From Pycnopodia helianthoides (Eukaryota > Echinodermata > Asteroidea > Forcipulatida > Asteriidae), in contig CM063255.1 in assembly GCA_032158295.1 (NCBI GenBank), positions 6,787,501 to 6,851,500 on the forward strand: a stretch of DNA of 64,000 nt. The letters run 5' to 3'. The stretch's first letter is position 1, and every line of letters starts with the position of its first letter. Shown one piece after another: positions 42,660 to 54,700 of the stretch. Both the position numbers and the translations under genes were made by a program. The notes below the pieces were generated by a model that was not told where the DNA came from, did not search any database, and saw nothing but the letters and a program-made list of their open reading frames with translations.

Positions 42660-43255
42660 CATGAGGAGTCTCAGGAGGTTTTCAACTTTTTTTTTAAAAG
42701 GACAAGGAAGAGGCAACTTCCCAAAACTTCCACAGGCTTGTTATTTTTAGGTATATGTTGGGATACACCTAGTCTTGGTTCCAAGACGCTCCAGTTGTAT
42801 AGTCACGAAAATCTAACCACTACTAATCGCTATCACCCCCAATAACCACTCGCCACTACATGGTGCTATCATTCCCGTAACCGCTATAGACTATTTCGCA
42901 AATACTCGGTTCGCGTGCGTTAGCCGTGTAATGAGGTGCATGCTGGTCTAGGTAACGACAAAATTTGTCACTAGCTAGACCAGCATGCACCTCATTCCAC
43001 GGCTAACGCATGCGCACTGAGTATTTGCGAAATAGTCTATGGTGATAGCGGTTACGGAAATGACAGCGCCCTCTGGTGGCAAGTGGTTTGTGGGGGTGGT
43101 AGCGGTTTAGAGAGCGGTTAGGTTTTCGTGACTACATGTATGTTCGTGACCACACAACTGGAGCAACTTGGAACCAAGACCAGGATACACCAAGTGAGGA
43201 TACTGGTCTTTGACCATGTTGCCAATTACAAACAAGTACACCCTGCCTTTAATAC
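42660..43255. mobile_element. Host MITE fragment around the MULE-like element
   Basis: Left CACAGGCTTGTTATTTTTAG, right AAGTGAGGATACTGGTCTTT then CAAGTACACCCTGCCTTTAA. With the insert removed it reads as in the family. Confidence 0.75.
42770..43182. mobile_element. MULE-like foldback element with 9-bp target duplication
   Basis: Arms of about 190 bp form a long inverted repeat: TAGTCTTGGTTCCAAG at the left and CTTGGAACCAAGACCA at the right, CTATTTCGCAAATACTC and GAGTATTTGCGAAATAG, centre GCATGCTGGTCTA and TAGACCAGCATGC. GGATACACC flanks it on both sides (42761-42769 and 43183-43191). Long TIRs with a 9-bp duplication are typical of Mutator-like elements. It interrupts a partial AGGCAGGG MITE. 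Confidence 0.9.
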
Positions 43256-43259
43256 TCCA

Positions 43260-43800
43260 TGCAAACAACATGAACATTCCAGAGCTGTATCCGCTCGGCT
43301 CGTTTTTTACAAAATTTGCTTCCATCGTTTTGTTTTTGCGTCCTTTAATTAATGTCAAATCAATACGAGCACATGGCCGTTCTCATATGCACTCCCATCA
43401 GCTTAGATGCTTTAACTGAGGCAAGCACTGCTAATTAACGTCCCTGGTCGTGTCATTTGTATTATTGAACGTTGATATGACACTGGAATTGATGGTGCAT
43501 GTTGGCTACTAAAGCCTCAAGCGGAACTGATGATAACAAAACCAGGAAGACTGAGGCAAAATAACTACAAAAACATGTTTATAGCCTCCTGCCATTTTTG
43601 AAAAAATGAAGAGGGAAGGCCTTTTATTTTGATTTTTGAATGGCTGCCGAACACATTTTTCAAGACAACCGGCCGGGCTATTGCGGTGTGCTAAAGTCTA
43701 AAATACGATCTTAATTATTTTAGAATTTATTCTTTTTCGCCAGAGATTGTTAAAATATTTCCTTAAAAAATTTCTTTTTTTAAAGGAAGCGGGTCGGGGA
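43260..43800. other. No recognisable feature
   Basis: Unique sequence between MITEs; no supportable gene. Confidence 0.45.
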
Positions 43801-43807
43801 CGCTTAA

Positions 43808-44193
43808 AGGAACATTACAGAATTGGTGAGAAAAAAACTTGTAAAATATACTTTTTGATCACAGATTTACATAAAACTTACACGGTCTAATGATGATGAT
43901 AGTAGAAAACATCCCTTGAAATATTTCTGTCTGAAATGCCATATTTGGTGAGAATAAAATAAACTAATTTTCCGATTGGAGTTTATCGCTCAGTGAGCTT
44001 TTATTCATTTGTTGAATCTATACGATTTCATGCAAATGTGTAATCGGTTTTTTCACTATTTTCTCGTGACTTAGATGGCCGATCGATCTCAAACTTCTAC
44101 AGGTTTGTCAGTTTATGTATATGGTGGATTACATAAAGTGCTTACACTGCAAGCAACTGTTTTGTTAGCAACCACCAATTCTGTAATGTTCCT
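43808..44193. mobile_element. TTAA MITE, family AGGAACATT, inverted copy
   Basis: Left AGGAACATTACAGAATTGGT and GAGAAAAAAACTTG, right CCAATTCTGTAATGTTCCT. TTAA at left, decayed TTTCAA at right. Confidence 0.9.
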
Positions 44194-44199
44194 TTTCAA

Positions 44200-45300
44200 T
44201 AACATGTTTGTTTTTTTATTTGGCCTTATGTTTGTTTTTCCATTATACTATTTGCACGTACTTGCAGTACACGTCAAGCTCATTCACTGTGAAAAACAAA
44301 AAAAAATGTGAACAAAAGATTTGGTCTCGTTGATACACGAACTGGGTTGGGTATTGATGTTTATGCTAACCTCATAATTGGTCAATCAAAATTGTGTGTA
44401 CATGTACTTGTGTACATGTACTTGTATGCATTTTTTGTGTACATGCCACCTACAAGTGTACGTGTACAATCCAATAAGATCCTTCTCATTTGATTGGTGG
44501 ATAGCTGATCACGTGACTTTATTATTCAAACCATTACATGACCTGCGTCATTAAGCGTGCATTTTTGATACTATACACCGTGCATTTTCGTCCCATCCCT
44601 TTTGACTTAATGTATGCACGTTTAACCACACCATGCGCGTGCATCCCTTATACGCAGCAGTACAGAAGCGCCCTCGCAGTAGATACCAGAATGCAATCTT
44701 GTACACTTTCTTGATTGACTTCTTCCTCCGTGTGGCAAAGATAAACTTTGATCTCAAACAAAACAACTAGTGAATATTTTGCATGCGTGCAATGGAGAGA
44801 ACAACCTCGTCCCCATGGTTTACTTTGTTTCCAACCATGTTTACAATAGTAAACCCTGGGAGGGAACTCCTTACTCGGACTGTGATTGGACAAAACCAAA
44901 TGTTAACCTTTGTCAAAACAGCCGGCTGGCAACAAATGTACAAACAGGCTGTTAAATCTGGTACCGGACTACGAGACCATGACGGAGACTGTGAATTTCG
45001 AAAAGCAGCCAGACTAATCTAATTTGCATACGTATCCAAAAATTTTGGATATGCAAATGATCCAATACCAGGGTGAGAGAGCGGTCAACCTCATACTGCT
45101 CGACACACCCTGAGGACGAGGTTGTGGAGAGAATTTTGTTCATTGTTGAAAGGATGGAATGTTCCATTCAACTGGGCTTCGTCTCATTGAATAAATTGAT
45201 TTTGTCTTTCAAGTCATGAACATAATCTTAACATTGCACTTAATAAACATTTGCTGTTTGAATAATGTATACATTTCTTTAATGGTGTTTCTTCCCAAGC
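44200..45300. other. Unique sequence with TACATGTA-like clusters
   Basis: GTACATGTACTTGTGTACAT around 44398 and a hairpin TTTGCATA..TATCCAAAA with its inverse at 45022-45058. A 79-codon frame at 44783-45022 shows no family resemblance. Confidence 0.5.
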
Positions 45301-45309
45301 TACATGTAG

Positions 45310-45610
45310 TGTATTCGGTCGATACATGCAAATTGCAGGCCGATAGGCTTATGCACAAATTGCGGCCGATACAAACACTGTAAAAAAAAAAATTAAAAAA
45401 AACATATGAAATTTACACCAAAAATTAAGATATGTAACCATTTAGAATGGTCCCGCTTGCACAGTACAGTGGGCTTGTAAAACCAAAGATAAACACCAAG
45501 TTGAAAATGTTCCAAGGGTATGGAGGACCTCAATTCGATTTAGGCCAAACATCAAAACTTTGGGTTTTTAGTTTTGAAAATCCTGGGGAGAACCTCGGAT
45601 CTTCATATTT
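45310..45610. repeat. Dispersed repeat shared with 63285-63570
   Basis: CCGATA, AACCATTTAGAATGGTCC, AACCAAAGATAAACACCAAG, TTTAGGCCAAAC and CCTGGGGAGAACCTC follow in the same order in both places. Confidence 0.85.
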
Positions 45611-46187
45611 CCTTCTTCCTTATGGCTAGCTACATTTTATATTCTCAACCAAAAGGTTGATTTAAAACAGAACTTTAAATGTGATGTTTAACAGAGATTT
45701 GCAGGTTAAAATAAAATTGATAAGTTATGTTCTTCCTGACTGCTCTTCATCTCTGCCGAAAAACAAAATGTCAAAACCCACACATGGCAATACTGTGGAG
45801 ACACTTTCGTTCCCCAATAATACACCTATACAGAGTGACATTAAAATGCCTGCCGCCTGCCTGCCGCTGGTACAAGGATCTCTTAATGTCGATAATCTAA
45901 CTAATTACTGTTGCTATGCCAATTAAGGTGTTCATAAGCTTTTCCCGCCATAAAGGTGAAGCAAGAGACTGGTGCTCTTGTTTACAATGTACTTGTTAAA
46001 GCTGTGTGCTACATTATACACCAAAACAGCTGCATATAGTGATAGCCAGTATGCTCACTCTCTTTGAATCAAGATAAGGTAGAGCATTGATAACGCAGCC
46101 AAAACAGCTGCTACTGGCGTGCTTGTTGATTATGAGTCAAGATAAGGTACAGATTTTAATAACACTGACAAAAAGAGCACAGAATAT

Positions 46188-46636
46188 ACAGTTGTCCCAG
46201 CTGCAGTTCTTACTCTCTTGGTAAAGTTTTCATACTGCAGTTCTTATTACATGTACTTTCTGGTACAGTTTGCCCAACTGCAGTTCTTATTCTCTTGGCA
46301 CAGTTGGCCCAACTGCAGTTCTCACTCTGTTGGTACAGTTGGCCCAACTGTAGCTCTTATTGACTTTCTGGTTGCCCAACTGTAGTTCTTATACTCTGTA
46401 CATGGACATGTACTTTCTGGTACAGTTGGCCCAACTGCAGTTCTTATTCTCTTGGCACAGTTGGCCCAACTGCAGTTCTCACTCTGTTGGTACAGTTGGC
46501 CCAACTGTAGCTCTTATTACTTTCTGGTTGCCCAACTGTAGTTCTTACTACATGTACATGTACTTTCTGGTACAGTTGGCCCAACTGCAGTTCTTACTCT
46601 CTTGGTACAGTTGGCCCAATTACAGTTCTTACTCTC
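46188..46636. repeat. Minisatellite of about 36 bp with 155-bp super-unit
   Basis: Core GTACAGTTGGCCCAACTGCA then GTTCTTATTCTCTTG. The set beginning TGTACTTTCTGGTACAG repeats at about 46252, 46409 and 46559. CAGTTGGCCCAACTG is itself a perfect palindrome apart from its centre. Confidence 0.92.
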
Positions 46637-46639
46637 TTT

Positions 46640-47560
46640 GAACCAAGATAATGCACACAGTGTTGGTAATGCTTAAATACCGTGTACATACATTGTAGGC
46701 CTCGGTCTTTGAATATAGACACATTTCATTCCAAGAATTTGACATTCATTGTCGATACACAAACATGACAAATGTGAAAATAGAATGTAGCTGTTGCAAA
46801 TTGCTTAAAATACCAACCAAAATGACTTACATACATGTATGGTGTAAATTGTCAGCTCAGAGCTACATGTATAAGGTCAATAATTGCAATTCAAAAGGCT
46901 GTTAACTAAACCAAAACGGATACATTTTGAAAAATTAATTTCAAAAAACCAGGCAAGGAGTTCTAAGGAGTGTATGGGTGCAGAAGAAGCAGAAAGCATG
47001 GTTTCATGCTCAAACAACCCTAACAGGAGGGAACCAGGTCGGACACACTGGTGGCATATTTACCATAAAAATATTTGTAAACAAGACAGAGGCCGGCTAC
47101 AGACCTACGGTGGAAAGGAGGTTGTAACGTTGATCCCAGCCCTTTACCAACCACATTTTAAACAATTCCTTCTGCACTCCATCTAATAAATACAAATGAC
47201 AGGCAAGTTCCCATTCGGAAAAAATGTTAAAGCATCCAGAATACTCAAGGGTAGATTTTAAAAGCTGAAAATAATGGATAGCTACAATTCTCATGACTCA
47301 TTTATAACTGATTTTTATCCTTGGATCCACACACTTAACTTTTCCTACACTTGTACTAGACAAACAGTCTTGTGTTCTCGGAGATGTTTCCTGAACGGAA
47401 TTGTGGCGTAATATGAGGAGGTCTTCAGCAGCTGGCGCAACATCAAGGTCAAAAATCATTTGGTGAAATCTTAATTAAAAAAAAGAACCAAACTGCGCCA
47501 ACTTCTAATAACGATCAGGATGTCGGGCAATGAAGCACTGGTCCCAAATGCATGACTGTT
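46640..47560. other. No recognisable feature
   Basis: A 100-codon plus-strand frame at 46884-47186 has no recognisable domain and no matched splice sites; treated as chance. Confidence 0.45.
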
Positions 47561-47570
47561 TTTTTTTTAA

Positions 47571-47896
47571 GGGCGTGCACAACATTGTTAAGATTGAAAA
47601 TATATAGTCACAGATTTGCACAATACACGGTACAAAGATGGTCATGGTGGAAAACTTCCCTTGAAATATTTGTGCTTGATAACCGTGTTCGTGATTAGTG
47701 ATTGTGTCAAACTTCTCTATTTATAGTCTTCACTTGAAGAGATGTCAATTTGTTTGTATTTTTTCCCCCACTGTTTTACTTCTGACTTTGATGACAGATT
47801 GAGCTCAAACTTTTATAGGTTTGTTATTTCATGTACATGCTGGGTCCCATAAGGTGAAAATACTGGGGTTTTTTTTACCATTGTTGTCCGTGTGCT
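47571..47896. mobile_element. TTAA MITE, family AAGCACATGGACAAC
   Basis: Left AGGGCGTGCACAACATTGTT, right CCATTGTTGTCCGTGTGCTT, flanked by TTAA; interior GATTGAGCTCAAACTTTTAT. Confidence 0.8.
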
Positions 47897-47900
47897 TTAA

Positions 47901-48273
47901 AGGCAAGATAAATTGGTAATTGTCAAAGACCGGTATCCTCACTTGGTGTATCCTAACATATGTATGTGTACGCATAAAATAACAAACCTGTGAAAATTTG
48001 GGCTCAATTGGTCATCCAAGAAAATAATGAAAGAACAAAACACCCTTGTTTCATAGAATTGTGTGCTTTCAAATGCCTGAGACTGAGAGTGGCTTCATGC
48101 CTGAAGCCTTTCTCAGATTCAAATATTTTTAGTGAAAAATAACCTCTTTCTCAAAAACTGCATTACTCCAGAGGGAGTCGTTTCTCACAATGTTTTATAC
48201 TGTGAGCAGCTCTCAGGTGCTCCTTACCAATAAGTTTTTTTATGGTAATGCATACCAAAAGTATCCACTGCCT
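47901..48273. mobile_element. TTAA MITE, family AGGCAGGGTATAC, inverted copy
   Basis: Left AGGCAAGATAAATTGGTAAT, right ACCAAAAGTATCCACTGCCT; shares the TTAA at 47897 with the preceding MITE. Confidence 0.88.
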
Positions 48274-48611
48274 TTAGGTACATTTTATTTATTTATTAAT
48301 TTTTCTGGCAATGCAAAGTAAGTAGGGAACCAGCAACAAACAATTAACAAGATTCATTTCTATATTTATGAGGCCTAACAAAAATATTATGTTCGTTTCC
48401 TGTAACCCGACCGACTTGTCAAAAACCTGCCGACCATAAAAAAAATTGTAATCAATATTTTACAAAAATAACAAAACAATTGCAGGTAGATAAATATTAG
48501 TTCTTCTTCGTCAATGGACATTACAATTACATTGCATTTTTGGTGTGCAGACAAATGCAAACAATTCCCCTAAAAAAAAATTATAATAATTAATGTTTTT
48601 CAACCTACAAA

Positions 48612-48790
48612 AGAGCTGCCAACATTTGCATATTGCAATCAAGGAGATTTTGTACAACAATCAGGGAGATAGTTAAAATGACATTCAACATAACAGGAAA
48701 AAAAATTCCATAATCAGGGAGATTTCCAAATGTGTTCATCAAAACATTGAACAGATTGGTTTATTTTCAGGGAATTTTCTGCAGAATCTT
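48612..48790. mobile_element. AGAGCTGCCAAC MITE, 3'-truncated
   Basis: GAGCTGCCAACATTTGCATA, TTGTACAACAATCAGGGAGA and TTTTCTGCAGAATC match 23209-23395; the right terminus is missing. Confidence 0.85.
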
Positions 48791-48973
48791 TAAGTGCTAC
48801 CACTACCTTCTTTGCTTCATCTCGCAGACCAACACGGCTAGAAAGCAAAGCGAGGCATCTTTGCTATGTCAAAACACCTAGATCCCTTTTGCTAAAGTCC
48901 ACGGTTAGTACCAGTAGACACCCCCATGATGAGTGCAACAAAATAATTTCCAAGCTTAGAGTAGGCTACTTAA

Positions 48974-49359
48974 AGGAACATTACAGAATTGGTAAGAAAA
49001 AAACTTGTAAAATTTACTTTTTGATCACAGATTTACATCAAATTTACCCGGTCTAATGATGATGATAGTAGAAAACATCCCTTGAAATATTTCTGTCTGA
49101 AATGCCATATTTGGTGAGAAATGAATAAACTAATTTTCCGATTGGAGTTTATCGCTCAGTGAGCGTTTTATTCATTTGTTGAATCTATATGATTTCATGC
49201 AGATGTGTAATCGGTTTTTCACTATTTTATCGTGACCCAGATGGCCGATCGATCTCAAACTTCTACAGGTTTGTCAGTTTATGTATATGGTTGATTACAT
49301 AAAGTGCTTACACTGCCACAAACTGTTTTGTGAGCAAAAACCAATTCTGTAATGTTCCT
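48974..49359. mobile_element. TTAA MITE, family AGGAACATT, inverted copy
   Basis: AGGAACATTACAGAATTGGT ... ACCAATTCTGTAATGTTCCT with TTAA on both sides (48970, 49360). The best preserved copy. Confidence 0.94.
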
Positions 49360-49374
49360 TTAAACAATGTAGTT

Positions 49375-49588
49375 TGTTATACCTCTGTCTTGAATGCTTT
49401 ATTTTCATTGGCCTAAAACGATCACACGAGCGGGCAACAAATATCCATGTACCACTCTCCTCTTACACGAGCGCGCGTCGTACTACTTTCTGTGCAGCAA
49501 AGGATCGAGATTATCATCGTTTTTATGAAATTGGAGTCCTTCAGATGAGGAAAATATTACTAAGAATTTAAGACAGAGGTATAACAAA
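49375..49588. mobile_element. Short TIR element
   Basis: GTTATACCTCTGTCTT at the left and AAGACAGAGGTATAAC at the right are perfect inverted repeats about 210 bp apart. The interior is GC-richer (GAGCGCGCGTCGTACTAC). Confidence 0.8.
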
Positions 49589-49589
49589 A

Positions 49590-49698
49590 CAACTGCTGCC
49601 TGCGGTGACATGGTCCATGGGTTTTGTACACCCTCGGGGGCAAATGGCACCCTGGGGTGTACAAAACACCATGGACCATGTCACCGCAGGCAACAATT
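49590..49698. mobile_element. Palindromic foldback element
   Basis: TGCCTGCGGTGACATGGTCC then ATGGGTTTTGTACACCC pairs with GGGTGTACAAAACACCATGG and ACCATGTCACCGCAGGCA; arms about 44 bp. Confidence 0.9.
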
Positions 49699-49699
49699 G

Positions 49700-50735
49700 T
49701 ATAACGTACATTACAATTGTACAAATGTACCAGCAAAGTGTAGTCTTTCAACTGTGTGTCATGTGTGGTTGGACAAATATAATTGCATTGGCCAACAATG
49801 ATCAACAGAGGGGGTACAACTGTCTTCGTGGTGCTACACTTCAGTTTGTTCCTAGGGACAACAAACTCTTTGCAGGATTTAGGGACTTCATTGTATGACT
49901 GCTGGATATGGTTTATACATGTACCGAGGACAAATTAAAAAAATTACATCATTAGACATCAATAATAAAAAAAAATGGGTCTGTACTTTCCAAAGAGGAA
50001 TTTTTTGCAGCCAAAAGATAAATAAATGCTGTCTTGGTTAAATGACATCAAAGTTCAGGAATGAACTGAAAATTCTCTGCACAGAAATATCCGTACCATG
50101 AATATTATATCATGGAGTTTCCTACCTCCATGATTATACAATGTATTTAAAATATATGACGTCATCAACGTTTTTGGATTTTGACAAAAATTGCACTTGA
50201 AGGGTATCAAACACAGAGGCATTTTAACATGAGTTTGGAGACTTGACATGTGTTCCCCATTTTCATGTAAACTATCTATTCAAAAATCCATTTGAGTGGA
50301 TCACAACACTGAGTTTGACCCTAAAGCCCCTAGCTATCAACTGAATATCCGTCTTTTCTAATCTTTTTCTTTTTTTCTCATTTCAATTATGTCTTGCAAA
50401 AGAAATTCCAGTCCAGTAAACATTTTGAGCTACAAACCCAGTGTGGTCTCACTCTTGTGAATTTTCCCCCCAAAATTCAAGCCCTGCCTTACTCTAATGC
50501 TCCATTGATGTAACAAACAGCAACAGAAGCATCAGGCCGTACTTCCACTGCACACCCACTGTGCAATGTTTTCAAAATTTCTGAAATTGTTATCATTGGC
50601 CGGCCTCTTAATGCAGTTGGCTGTTTGACACGTTCAGCAACGTGCTCTGGACGTTTGTTCCACTACGAATTTTAATTAAAGGTCCATGCAGTCACTAAAA
50701 CGTACAGCGTACATTCACCCGCCTGAAATTACAAA
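49700..50735. other. No recognisable feature
   Basis: Unique sequence on both strands; no convincing splice-framed exon. Confidence 0.45.
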
Positions 50736-50737
50736 CT

Positions 50738-50980
50738 GGGCCCAATTTCATAGAGCTGCTAAGCACAAAAATTTGCTTAGCATGAAATTTCTCCCTTGAT
50801 AAAAACAGGGTTACCAACCGAATTTCCATGTGTTGCATATTGCTTGTTACTGGTATTCAGCTGTTGTTTGCTTATCCTGAAAATCACGTGAAAATTTGGG
50901 TTGGTAATCCTGTTTTTATCAATGAAGAAATTTCATGCTAAGCAAATTTTTGTGCTTAGCAGCTCTATGAAATTGGGCCC
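50738..50980. mobile_element. GGGCCC palindromic MITE, long subtype
   Basis: GGGCCCAATTTCATAGAGC ... AGCTCTATGAAATTGGGCCC with longer pairing arms (GCACAAAAATTTGCTTAGCA and inverse). The unfilled counterpart is at 51765-51785. Confidence 0.93.
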
Positions 50981-50984
50981 AGGT

Positions 50985-51330
50985 CATCACACAACCTGGG
51001 TACAACAATGTACTCGTGTTGTATGAAGAAAGACCTATAGTCTAACTGACCTACATGTAGTACTGTATACGTGAGTTAAGACATCACCGTTTTCTGCACA
51101 AGAGTTGTTTGATCCAGTACCATGAGAGAGAAGGGTGGTGGTTTCAGATTAAACATTGACCACTGACTATGAGCGTATTGAATCTCTATATTGCCTGCTC
51201 ACAATATGTTGTAGGAAGAAAGACCTATAGTCTAACTCCCTCTCACTGTATAGACCATGTGAACCTGTTACAATAAGTGTTCACTTACATTCTTTGAGTA
51301 TTCTGGCAGGCAAGAGTTACCGTCCTAAGG
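50985..51330. repeat. Local duplications
   Basis: GAAGAAAGACCTATAGTCTA occurs at 51026 and 51214. CGCCTGAAATTAC, CATCACACAA and TACAACAATGTAC occur both around 50720-51012 and at 51757-51806. Confidence 0.82.
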
Positions 51331-52030
51331 AAAAGTTGAATCTTTGTATCATAAATTCACTAACGCAATGATGTTAGAAAGTAAAAGCTGGACAAGTGTA
51401 TTAGTGTGCCCTTTTCAGTCATGATCAAAAGTTGATACAGTATTAGACAGTGAACACCATGAAAGATTTTATGATCTATCCATTGAAAAGCTGTGTACAA
51501 AATCGTGCACTCAGGGAAGCTCAGCCTGTCCTTTTAGAACAGCTGATGTCACAGGTCACATCGTGTAACAGTTTAAGACACCACGTGGAATAAGGACTCA
51601 CTAAACGTATGCAGTATGCATACGATAGTTACATTAAAAGATCTAGACACTTGAATACATCGGCATGAATGGAAGAAAAATAAAAAATACAAGTGTATTT
51701 TGCAGTGTTTTTGTCCACGCGTCACAAAATGGACGTATGTATATTCAGTTTGCACCCGCCTGAAATTACGAACTAGTCATCACACAAGCTGTTACAACAA
51801 TGTACAGGTGGAGAGCTGAAGTCCTTGAGTCCCTGTGTGACAGGTACTCGTGTGACATGAGTGGGCCTGCAGGGTGAATCTGACCTAATTAATTTGGGTC
51901 TCATAACATTTACATTGAGCCCTTTATTTTTAGACAATAATTATTTCAGCGCATACTTATGTCTCTGGATTAATATTTGTTAGTTCCTTAAAGTATAATT
52001 ATGATGTACTCTGAAGTTAATTATTCTAGC

Positions 52031-52222
52031 CCAATTTCATCAAGCTGTTTAGCAGACAAAATCCTTAGAAAATGTCTATGCTAGCAAAAACAATGAGCAG
52101 GGCACCAGTCGTGACAATGGCATTTTCATGGAATTTTTGCTGGTGACCGTTTTGCTTCTTAGCAAGATTTGTCTGTGCTGAGCAAGTTTTGTGCTTAAAA
52201 GGCTTTATGAAAATGGGCCTGA
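52031..52222. mobile_element. GGGCCC palindromic MITE, divergent
   Basis: GCCCAATTTCATCAAGCTG ... AAAGGCTTTATGAAAATGGG. Confidence 0.75.
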
Positions 52223-52429
52223 CTGCAATTGTATGAACACTTTGTCTATCCTGTCATTCATTTCTGTTTAGTTACCACCATACGCGCAGACATTGCTAAT
52301 CTTGTTCAGAAACAGAAATACATGGTTTTATTTTAGAACTTGTAGATTCTAGGTTTACATGGGAAACATTAGAAAATTCAGTACGATACCTTTTCTTTGA
52401 CCCTCTTGTTTGGGAGAAGAAGAAAAAAA

Positions 52430-52500
52430 AATGTTACGGCTGTTTGCGGCCACTACGGGCATTTTGGTACAAGCCGCTTGCGGCTGCTATCGGTTAATAA
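52430..52500. other. Small CGGC repeats
   Basis: TTACGGCTGTTTGCGGCCAC and CCGCTTGCGGCTGCTATCGG; possibly a scrap of the GGCGGCTACGGCT family. Confidence 0.35.
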
Positions 52501-52634
52501 TAATGCAGGATGTCATCATTGTAATCCAAAACGTGGCTACAGACACAGTGCCAAATTGTGATCACAGATTTCACAGGCTCTGTCAATGAAAAGCAGGGTG
52601 GGGCTTACTGGATCGGTGGCAGTGTATAAAGCAA

Positions 52635-52765
52635 TGATGGTATTTAGTAGTCTTGCTCAAGGACTCAAGTGCCACGACCGGGACTCGGACCCACACTCTG
52701 CTGATCACAAACACCCGGCGCTTGAGTCCAGTATTCTTAACCGCCCAGCCATGACACGCCATACC
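52635..52765 (-). mobile_element. SINE family 1, tRNA head only
   Basis: The complement has CCATGGCTGGGCGGTTAAG (A-box), GGGTCCGAGTCCCGGTCGTG (B-box) and CACTTGAGTCCTTGAGCAAG. Confidence 0.82.
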
Positions 52766-52859
52766 ATGAAACTCATACAGTGCAATTTCCATAAAAGACT
52801 TTGTTTTCCTCCAATGACAATGACCCTGTGTACAATTTGTGCCTGCAGGAAGTCTGAGG

Positions 52860-53050
52860 CTTGCAGGTTGGTTCAGCGGTTTCTTCCACCCTGCCCTTCA
52901 CTTCTGTCGACCCCAGTTCGAATCCCGCTTCGGACCAGAGTCTTGAAAGGGATTGGATTTTCAGTCCCTACCTCATTGCATGGTTTTTTCCTAGCGTTTT
53001 TTTCCTCCCACATCTAAACAAAATAAAAGACTTGCTTTAAGTTCTTCGCT
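52860..53050 (+). mobile_element. tRNA-derived SINE, family 4
   Basis: A-box GGTTGGTTCAGCGGTTTC, B-box CAGTTCGAATCCCGC, core TGGTTTTTTCCTAGCG and TTTTTTTCCTCCCACATC. Confidence 0.72.
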
Positions 53051-53239
53051 TCAACGGTATCATCAGGCCTAGGGGTAACCCGAGGCACTTTTTCGGATTC
53101 CTTGATTCCTTACCAGAAAGATGCAATAATTAATCATACTGTTGTGCTTCCTTGACCAATTTGAAATTTATAAATGGGACATCATGAAGGAGTCTCGCGC
53201 TCATCATTTCATTTATGATCATCATGGGGGGGGGGAAGA

Positions 53240-53395
53240 AACAGGCCATTTTCCTAATTGGCGGTTACAGCTACAGCTACGGCTGTTGCTAAGGGCTGTT
53301 GCTATCAGGACGGCGTACTTCAGCGCGTGATGAGCAACGATCCAGCCCTTGCCATACCCGCAGCCACCAATTCGGAGACGGCCACACAGCTGCAC
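53240..53395. mobile_element. GGCGGCTACGGCT palindromic MITE
   Basis: GGCCATTTTCCTAATTGGCG then GTTACAGCTACAGCTACGGC; right CCGCAGCCACCAATTCGGAG then ACGGCC. Confidence 0.85.
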
Positions 53396-53676
53396 GAAAA
53401 TTCCCAGCAGGCCCCCAAAACGCTAATTGGCTCACGTGGACTGGAGCTAAATGGCCTCCATCATGCGAGGTGTGAAACTGGGATGAACACCGTCTTGTAG
53501 TGTTCACCTTACCATGCTTACTCAGGATGATATATGTAGGTCATGTTAGAAGGGGTTCATGCATACTACTTACTTTGTAAAAAATTGCCTATTGATTTTC
53601 TACAGAAGGTTTTTTTTTTTTTTTTAAGCAACAGTGGCCACTGCCAGGTTTATATACGGCCAGACCTGGCATGCCT

Positions 53677-53742
53677 GAGCCCAATTCATGGCTCTGCTTA
53701 CTGTAATCGGGAAATAACGGCAAATACTAGAAAATTCCACGC
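53677..53742. mobile_element. Half of a short palindromic MITE
   Basis: GCCCAATTCATGGCTCTGCT ... AGAAAATTCCACGC, cut at a TTAA by the next element; the other half is not seen. Confidence 0.7.
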
Positions 53743-53746
53743 TTAA

Positions 53747-54099
53747 AATCAAAGTATACCTTTGGTTTATGGAAGCGTTCGACTGTTTTAATCCTTCATA
53801 TATATATGAAGATATACAACAACAAAAACTTTTGAAAGTTTCATTTCAAAAAGCGGTAGCATTCTTGAGATATCACCAACAATCTGGAGGGGTTATGTCC
53901 ATAACACATGCAGGAAAACTAATCGGTAATAATGCATGAAATGTTTCTCAGCCCTTCCTCTAAAACCACATTCCTTAGAAGGGAATCATTTCTCAAAATG
54001 TTATACATCATCAACAGCTGCAGTACTTCTTACCAAGTAAGATTTTATGGTCACTAATTTTTGGAGTACTAATACCAAAGGTACATGTATACCCTCCCT
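53747..54099. mobile_element. TTAA MITE, divergent AGGCAGGG family
   Basis: Left AAAGTATACCTTTGGTTTAT, right AATACCAAAGGTACATGTAT and ACCCTCCCT; interior CAGTACTTCTTACCAAGTAA. Confidence 0.75.
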
Positions 54100-54242
54100 T
54101 TATACGTACAGTGAGCTCACTTCACAGGTTAGCAAAATGTTTGTTTTGAGCGTGCTAGCGTTATTTTACGTTACTCGGCATACTTCGCTTACAAAGCTAC
54201 AATGTACAGTATGTGTACAATGTCTGAATGTAGTGCAGAAAT

Positions 54243-54700
54243 TTGGCCTCAACTCTGCAAGCGCAGAATGGGGATCACAAGCGATTCTTCTGCGCAGAAT
54301 GGCAATCAAAAGTGCAGAATGCCAATCAAAAGCGCAGAATGGTCATCACAAGCGCAGAATGAAAATGGTCATCACAAGCGCAGAATGGTCATCACAAGCG
54401 CAGAATGGTCATCAAAAGCGCAGAATGGTGATTAAAAGAACAGAATGGTCAAAAGCACAGAATGGTGATCAAAAGTGCAGAATGGTGATCAAAAGGCAGA
54501 ATGGTGATCAAAAGTGCAGAATGGTGATCAAAAGCGCAGAATGGTCACCAACAAGCGCATAGTGGTCATCAAAAACACAGAATGGTAATTAAAAGAACAG
54601 AATGGTCAAAAGCGCAGAATGGTGATCAAAAGTGCAGAATGGTGATCAAAAGCGAGAATGGTCATCACAAGCGCAGAATGGTCATCACAAGCGCAGCATT
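54243..54700. repeat. About 20-bp minisatellite
   Basis: Over twenty copies of GCGCAGAATGGTCATCAAAA with CATCAC and GATCAAAAG variants and frequent 1-5 bp indels. Frames through it (54047-54562 and others) are repeat products. Confidence 0.95.

Noticed and set aside
54047..54562. 171-codon plus-strand frame
   Set aside because: Most of it is the 20-bp minisatellite translated; the rest is a MITE end.
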